DNA of 64,000 nt from Xanthomonas hortorum (GTDB lineage Bacteria > Pseudomonadota > Gammaproteobacteria > Xanthomonadales > Xanthomonadaceae), in assembly GCF_024339125.1 (NCBI RefSeq), contig NZ_CP101417.1, forward strand, positions 124,001-188,000. Reading direction: 5' to 3'. The notes beneath the pieces are model-generated. The model saw only the letters and a program-made list of their open reading frames with translations, did no database searches and was not told where the DNA came from. Numbering within the stretch: the first letter of the stretch is position 1; every line of letters starts with the position of its first letter. This document shows positions 59,225-64,000 of the stretch, one piece after another. Position numbers and translations under genes: made by a program.

Positions 59225-60427
59225 TCATGCGTACCGGAAAAAAGCATCCATCGGATCCTGCACATCGGCGGTGGCTTCCGTCAGCGGCAATGGGCCGCGC
59301 TTGCCGGCCATCACCTGCACGAACGCCTGCTTGAAGCGTGCCATCTCCGCTTCGGTGCCAATCGTGATCCGCGACCAGGTCGGCCACACCGGCCAGCTGC
59401 GGCCGATGAACACGCCATGGGTGGCCATGTCGTCCTTGAAGCCGGCAGCCGGGCGCTTCACATCGACCATGAAGCAGTTGCTCTCCGATGCGGTGCAGGC
59501 GTAGCCCTGCTTGGCGAGAAACGCCATCACATCCTTGCGCGTGGCCGCCGTGCGTGCGCGGCGCTGCGGCACCAATGCCGGATCACGCAGGCTGGCCAGG
59601 CCTGCAGCAGCGGCAGTCACCGGCAGGCTGTTGACGCTGTAGAACATCAGCTTGGCCAGCAGGTCCGGGCGTGCAGCTGCATAGCCCAGGCGAATGCCGG
59701 CCATGCCGTAAAGTTTGGAGAAGGTGCGCAACACCACCACGTCTTCGCCTGCGGCGACCATGTCGACCACGCTGCTGGTGCTGTTCGCAAAGTGGATGTA
59801 GGCCTCGTCCACCACCAGCACGCTGCCCTTGGGCTTGTGCGCCAGTGCGTAATCCAGATCCTTGCGCGCAGTCACCGAGCCAGTGGGGTTGTTGGGATTG
59901 CAGATGTAGATCACGCCCGGGCTGGCGTCGGCGGCGCACATCGCCTGCACGTCGTGCGAGAAGTCCTTGCGCAACGGCACCTTGATCAGATTGGCGCCAT
60001 TGCGGGTGGCGGCGCGCCAACCGGATTCGTAGGTGGGATCTGCGGTGACGAGCGCGGCGCTGGGCGAGGTGAACGCCAGCATCGTGTAGTCCAGCGGCTC
60101 GGTGGAACCGGCGTAGGCCATCAGGTGATCGACCGGCAGCTTGAGCTCGGCGGCCAAGGTATTCATCAGTTCCATCTGCACATCGCGCAGGTAGCGTCCA
60201 CCTTGCGGTGCGATCTGCGCAATGGCTCTCACCGCTGCCGCCGACGGGCCATCCGGGAATTCATTGGAGCCGATCATCACCGGCGACAACGCGCTCGCCG
60301 GTGTCGGCACGATGGCGGCGGAGCGTTCGGCGGCGCTGGCCAACAGCGGCAGCGCACTTGCGCCTGCAGCGCCGGCAAACAGCGCGGAGTCACGTAGAAA
60401 CGTGCGGCGCGAAAGAGCAGTTTTCAT
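59225..60427 (-). CDS. Tat-exported PLP aminotransferase, HisC-like
   Basis: 400 aa from ATG 60427. Twin-arginine signal SRRTFLRDSALFAGAAGA (R7, R8), cleavage near ASAAE. The fold is aminotransferase class I/II close to histidinol-phosphate aminotransferases: CNPNNPTGSV, VVDEAYIHFAN, and PLP lysine K238 in TFSKLYGMAGIRLGYA. Tat export would deliver a cofactor-loaded enzyme to the periplasm, unusual for a transaminase. Follows RidA by 30 bp. Substrate unknown; biosynthesis of histidine is unlikely given the location. Confidence 0.88.
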   Translation of the reverse strand: MKTALSRRTFLRDSALFAGAAGASALPLLASAAERSAAIVPTPASALSPVMIGSNEFPDGPSAAAVRAIAQIAPQGGRYLRDVQMELMNTLAAELKLPVDHLMAYAGSTEPLDYTMLAFTSPSAALVTADPTYESGWRAATRNGANLIKVPLRKDFSHDVQAMCAADASPGVIYICNPNNPTGSVTARKDLDYALAHKPKGSVLVVDEAYIHFANSTSSVVDMVAAGEDVVVLRTFSKLYGMAGIRLGYAAARPDLLAKLMFYSVNSLPVTAAAAGLASLRDPALVPQRRARTAATRKDVMAFLAKQGYACTASESNCFMVDVKRPAAGFKDDMATHGVFIGRSWPVWPTWSRITIGTEAEMARFKQAFVQVMAGKRGPLPLTEATADVQDPMDAFFRYA

Positions 60428-60457
60428 GACAACCTCCAACAAAATGGCAATGCGGAT

Positions 60458-60961
60458 TCAAGGACGAACGGCGACCACTTCGATTTCCACCCGATACAGC
60501 GGATTGCCTAGCGCGGCGATCTGGAATGCCGAGCGCGCCGGCAGATTGGGCTGCTCCTTGGTGCCGAAGAACTGGCGGTAGCCTTCCATGAAACCGTTGA
60601 AATCCATCTTGCCGCCCATCGCTGGATCGCCGACCAGAAACACCTGCATCTTCACCACATCGCCCATGCCCAAGCCCAGCGCTGCGAGTTGCTGCTTGAT
60701 CTGATTCAACACGCTGACCGTCTGCGCCTTGGTGTCGCCATACGCAGCGGCCGAGTCTTTCGGCGCGCTGGTGTCCACCACGGCCGGCACCTTGCCGCTG
60801 ACGTAGACGGTGGCCTTGCCGGCGGGAATTTCCACTGCGGCAGCGATGGGGAAATCGCTATTGGGAATCTTGTGGCGGATCACCTCTGCAGCATGCGCGG
60901 CGGTGAGACCTGCGGACCACAGCATGGCGGCGGTGAGAACGGCGGTCACTGGACGGAACAT
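60458..60961 (-). CDS. Exported RidA family protein
   Basis: 167 aa from ATG 60961 (MFRPVTAVLTAAMLWSAGLTAAHA signal). The RidA fold follows: ATVYVSGKVPAVVD, then VKMQVFLVGD, with the substrate Arg in LPARSAFQIAALGNP and Glu in YRVEIEVVAV. RidA enzymes hydrolyse imines to keto compounds plus ammonia, which would fit directly behind an amine oxidase. 28 bp after the cytochrome c. Confidence 0.9.
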   Translation of the reverse strand: MFRPVTAVLTAAMLWSAGLTAAHAAEVIRHKIPNSDFPIAAAVEIPAGKATVYVSGKVPAVVDTSAPKDSAAAYGDTKAQTVSVLNQIKQQLAALGLGMGDVVKMQVFLVGDPAMGGKMDFNGFMEGYRQFFGTKEQPNLPARSAFQIAALGNPLYRVEIEVVAVRP

Positions 60962-60989
60962 GGCAACTCCTTGCATGAGAAAGAAAGAA

Positions 60990-61415
60990 TCAATGGCGCA
61001 GCAATTTGACGTCGTCGGCGGTGACGACCTCGGCGTGATCGTTGCCGAAGTGGGTGCGCACATAGCTCACCACTTCGGCCACCTGGCGGTCGTTGAGCAT
61101 CTCACCGAAACCGGGCATGCCGGCGTGGCCGTCGAGCACCATCATGGTGACGTAGGGGCCGGCGGCGAGCTTGGGATTGCCTGCAAGCGCGGGATACTCG
61201 CCGGCACCTTGCGCGCCGCGCCCGGCCGGCATATGGCAGCCCTGGCAGATCGCCTGATAGACATCCTGGCCGGATGCCTTGGCAAACCCTTGTTGCGGAA
61301 ACAACTGCGTGGCATCGGAACTCTGCGCCTGCGCGTTGTACGCGCCCGGTGGCAGCAGCAATGCAGCCATCGCAACGGCGAACGTGGCAGCGGCCAAGCG
61401 TGACAACAGGCTCAT
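60990..61415 (-). CDS. Periplasmic c-type cytochrome
   Basis: 141 aa with a signal peptide (SRLAAATFAVAMAALLLPPGAYNAQA). Heme motif CQGCH (C57, C60, H61) and the likely Met ligand M100 in GHAGMPGFGEML, a class I arrangement. ATG overlaps the oxidase stop by 4 bp, so the two are coupled; it is the natural electron acceptor candidate. Confidence 0.93.
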   Translation of the reverse strand: MSLLSRLAAATFAVAMAALLLPPGAYNAQAQSSDATQLFPQQGFAKASGQDVYQAICQGCHMPAGRGAQGAGEYPALAGNPKLAAGPYVTMMVLDGHAGMPGFGEMLNDRQVAEVVSYVRTHFGNDHAEVVTADDVKLLRH

Positions 61416-63043
61416 GCGCGCCCTCCTCCGGCCAGCACTTTGCGATGCAGACGGCCCACGACATCGTGCGCGGACAAGATCGCACCTTCCTGCCAGGCCG
61501 GAATATAGGACACGTGCTCACCGGCCAGCGCCAGGCGCCCGTCGATCTGGCACAACGGCGTGTAGTGCTCGGCACGCGCCTGCTCGCTCCACATGCCGAA
61601 ACAGCCATGCGTGAACGGCACGCGGTGCCAACCGACCGAAATGCCGTTCTCGAATTCGCGTGGATATTGCGGATGCAATTGCGTGCCGTATTCGACCGCC
61701 TTGCGCACGCGCTGCTCCGGGGTCATCGAGGTGAACTGGTAAGCGTCCAATCCCCACACATAGGCGCCGAGCAGCACGCCCTTGCCTGGGCTGTGATAGT
61801 TGGTGCTGGGGTAGCTGATCAAGGTGATCGGCAGATCGGTGTAGCTGATGCCGCCGTAGATGGCTTCGTCCTCTTCCCAGAAGCGGCGCTTGAATTGCAG
61901 GCCCACTTTCACCGATGCCGCATACGGCACCTGGCCGATCGCGGTGGCCATTGCGTCGCTGGCGGTGACTGGAATCCGGCTGAGCACCGATAACGGAATC
62001 GTGCAGATGCACCAATCGGCACTGGCAATGCGTTCTTCACCACCGTGCGCGGCATCCTGCCAGGACACGCGCACGCCGCTGCCGTCCTGATCGATCTTGG
62101 TGACCTTGGCGTTGTAGGTGATGGCATCGCCGAGCTGGCCCGCGAATGCCTTGCCGATCTGGTCCATGCCCCCCACCGGCTGAAACATGGTGGTCTGCAT
62201 TTCGTAGTTGTTGCCGGCCGCCAGCGTGGTCCACAGGCGCGAGCGCAGCACATCCTGCACGCTGAAAGGATCGGAGAATTCCGGCTTGCCGGACAGACCG
62301 CCGCCGGGATAACGCGCAAAGCCGCGGCGCTCGCTGCTGTCCTTGCCTTTGACGTAGCCGAACTTGTGATCCAGCGCGCCCCAGGTGCGCAAGGATTCCA
62401 GCAACACTTCCTGGTCTTCGCGGCTCACGCTCTTGTCCAGGGCCTGCTGCTGCGTGCACTTGGCCAGCAGCTCGGACACGTGGCCTTTGTAATCGGCATC
62501 GATTGCGCGAAAGCGCTGCGGTTTGCCGCCAAAGCCCTTTTCGCTATGCAGCAGCGCGTTGTAGTTGACCTGATTAAAGGCTTCCAGCGCCACGCCGAAT
62601 TGCTTGCAGTAACTCAGCACCGCCTTGTGGTGATGCGGAATGCGCCACGGCCCGGGATTGAGATACAGCCCCTGGTCGAACTGGCAGTGCTGCGTTGCCC
62701 CGCCCAGTTCGGTGTAACGGTCGCCGCCACGCAGCGTCCAATTGCGGCCGCCGGGGCGGTCGTTGTATTCCAGCAACTGCACGCGATACCCGGCCTTGCG
62801 CAGTTCGAAGGCCGCCGCCATGCCGGCCAGCCCCGCGCCCAGAATCAGCACGGAGGCGCCCTTCGGGTCGCCATCCAGTTGCAGCGGCCCTTTGAAATTT
62901 GATTCGGCTGCCATGCCCAGGCTGCTCATCGCCTGATACATCATCGCGCCGCCAGCGGTCATGCCGATACGCGCCAGCAATTGCCGCCGCGTCATCGCCC
63001 CAGAGTGGTTGCCTTGCATCAACGCGTAGTCCTTGCATGTCAT
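61412..63043 (-). CDS. Tat-exported flavin monoamine oxidase family enzyme
   Basis: 543 aa. Twin-arginine signal (MTRRQLLARIGMTAGGAMMYQAMS). FAD dinucleotide motif LILGAGLAGMAAAFELRKAGYRVQLLEYNDRPGGRNWTLRGG, the flavin-facing Lys in YAASVKVGLQFKRRFWE and the FAD C-terminal motif LALAGEHVSYIPAWQEGAI. Family members oxidise amines or L-amino acids to imines. Oxygen or cytochrome c could reoxidise the flavin. Substrate unknown. 64 bp after the receptor gene. Confidence 0.9.
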   Translation of the reverse strand: MTCKDYALMQGNHSGAMTRRQLLARIGMTAGGAMMYQAMSSLGMAAESNFKGPLQLDGDPKGASVLILGAGLAGMAAAFELRKAGYRVQLLEYNDRPGGRNWTLRGGDRYTELGGATQHCQFDQGLYLNPGPWRIPHHHKAVLSYCKQFGVALEAFNQVNYNALLHSEKGFGGKPQRFRAIDADYKGHVSELLAKCTQQQALDKSVSREDQEVLLESLRTWGALDHKFGYVKGKDSSERRGFARYPGGGLSGKPEFSDPFSVQDVLRSRLWTTLAAGNNYEMQTTMFQPVGGMDQIGKAFAGQLGDAITYNAKVTKIDQDGSGVRVSWQDAAHGGEERIASADWCICTIPLSVLSRIPVTASDAMATAIGQVPYAASVKVGLQFKRRFWEEDEAIYGGISYTDLPITLISYPSTNYHSPGKGVLLGAYVWGLDAYQFTSMTPEQRVRKAVEYGTQLHPQYPREFENGISVGWHRVPFTHGCFGMWSEQARAEHYTPLCQIDGRLALAGEHVSYIPAWQEGAILSAHDVVGRLHRKVLAGGGRA

Positions 63044-63107
63044 GGATCAAGTACGACCGACAAAAAACAGTGGCGCGGCCGGCAGCGACGCCGGCCGCAT
63101 CACTGGC

Positions 63108-64000
63108 TCAGAACTTGTAGGCCAGGCTGGCGAACAGCTGGCGTGGTGCGATCAACTGATACGAGCCGGAGCTTTCGTTCGGGAACACCGCACCGATCGC
63201 ATCGTCCTTGTCGAACAGGTTGTAGACCGACAACTGTAGTCGCCCACCGGCAAGAAACCCTGCATCCTCGCCCTGATAACCCACGCTGCCGTTGACAATG
63301 AAGGTGGCATCCACCTGATCGGTGTTGAGCGTGTCCCCGTAGCGCTTGCCGGTGTATTTGGTATCGAGGTTGACGAAGAAATGTTCGCCTTCCCAACCGC
63401 CGTTGACGCTGAACATCACCTTGGGCGAATCCGGCACTTCGTTGCCTTCCACCTGCACCAGGTTGCCGCTGACTGGGCCGAAATAGTTGTCCTGGAATTC
63501 GGATTTGTTCCAGGTCAACGAGGCGCCCAGCCGCCAGCCCGGCGCCGGCTTCCACATGCCGGACACTTCCGCACCATAGGTCTGCACGTCGCCGACATTG
63601 GCATAGACGGTGGGTGCCACCACCAATGGATCCGGATCGGTCAGCGCGATGATGCGGTTTTCGTAATCGATCTTGTAAGCGGCGATATAGCCGCTCCACT
63701 GGCTGGATTCGGCGCGGATGCCGATGTCGATGTTGGTGGATTCTTCCGGCGCGATATCCGGATTGAACGCACCGGAGGTCAACGCCAGCCGCGGGGCGGA
63801 GCTGAAGTTTTCTGCGTAGTTGGCGAACAGTTGTACGCCCTCGGCAAGCTGGAAGCTGGCGCCGACCTGCGGCTGGAACCAGTCGCTGTTCTTGATGGTG
63901 ACATCGCGGCGCACACCGACATTGAAGTCGTCCAGATTGGCGATGCCGTTGTAATCGCGTTTGACATCCAGGCCCTTGGCGCCGAATTCCATGGTGAGCC
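63108..64000 (-). CDS. TonB-dependent receptor, C-terminal part
   Basis: The gene runs off the right edge, so only the last 297 or so residues are present. It is beta-barrel with WKPAPGWRLGASLTWNKSEF, GGRLQLSVYNLFDKDDAIG, and ends QLIAPRQLFASLAYKF. Probably the outer-membrane importer for the substrate of the downstream oxidase. The receptor class and N-terminus are not visible. Confidence 0.88.
   Translation of the reverse strand, partial: LTMEFGAKGLDVKRDYNGIANLDDFNVGVRRDVTIKNSDWFQPQVGASFQLAEGVQLFANYAENFSSAPRLALTSGAFNPDIAPEESTNIDIGIRAESSQWSGYIAAYKIDYENRIIALTDPDPLVVAPTVYANVGDVQTYGAEVSGMWKPAPGWRLGASLTWNKSEFQDNYFGPVSGNLVQVEGNEVPDSPKVMFSVNGGWEGEHFFVNLDTKYTGKRYGDTLNTDQVDATFIVNGSVGYQGEDAGFLAGGRLQLSVYNLFDKDDAIGAVFPNESSGSYQLIAPRQLFASLAYKF

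Overview
The window looks like a piece of a Xanthomonas chromosome. Most of it is GC-rich, it carries the pilMNOPQ block divergent from a class A penicillin-binding protein, it has several large TonB-dependent receptors, and it encodes a free-standing XVIPCD domain, the type IV secretion signal typical of Xanthomonadaceae. The species cannot be fixed from sequence alone. Most genes are housekeeping and sit in tight, often translationally coupled operons.

Layout. 1-4117: tail of a LysR-type regulator, a siderophore-type TonB receptor behind a Fur-box-like site, and a secreted proline-iminopeptidase-like hydrolase. 4118-8477: transketolase, a dicarboxylate/amino acid symporter, then a repeat-filled gap. 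8478-15539: a six-gene minus-strand Bat/MoxR operon (moxR, DUF58, DUF4381, two VWA proteins, batD). 15700-23256: pilM-N-O-P-Q on the minus strand, divergent from PBP1A; the secretin part of pilQ is markedly AT-richer than its surroundings. 23464-33243: conserved hypothetical, citrate synthase, type B L31, nucleoside hydrolase, then recG, ridA, spoT, rpoZ and gmk in the usual gammaproteobacterial neighbourhood. 33356-41988: yicC divergent from rph-VOC-rdgB-hemW, a DUF1631/PilZ pair, prolidase, and the stand-alone XVIPCD protein. 42495-49821: pepP/ygfB, a small coiled-coil gene with zapA, 6S RNA, fau, an EVE-domain gene, rpiA, DUF192, SirB1-like, rubredoxin and thiE. 50802-55578: an Oar-like TonB receptor divergent from hemL. 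55829-64000: a MalT-like regulator facing a minus-strand cluster of TonB receptor, Tat-exported FAD amine oxidase, cytochrome c, exported RidA, Tat-exported PLP aminotransferase and azurin.

Most interesting points. (1) The last cluster reads as a complete periplasmic amine or amino-acid oxidation chain: oxidase makes an imine, exported RidA hydrolyses it, cytochrome c and azurin can take electrons, and the aminotransferase and TonB receptor fit around it. This is inferred from domains, export signals and spacing. (2) The XVIPCD protein is almost nothing but the secretion signal, with no toxin domain. (3) Three intergenic regions hold copies of a roughly 300-bp element built from two long hairpins; differences between copies are partly compensatory, which supports a real structure. 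(4) A second family of short inverted GGGATT-type tracts lies in at least five gene junctions.
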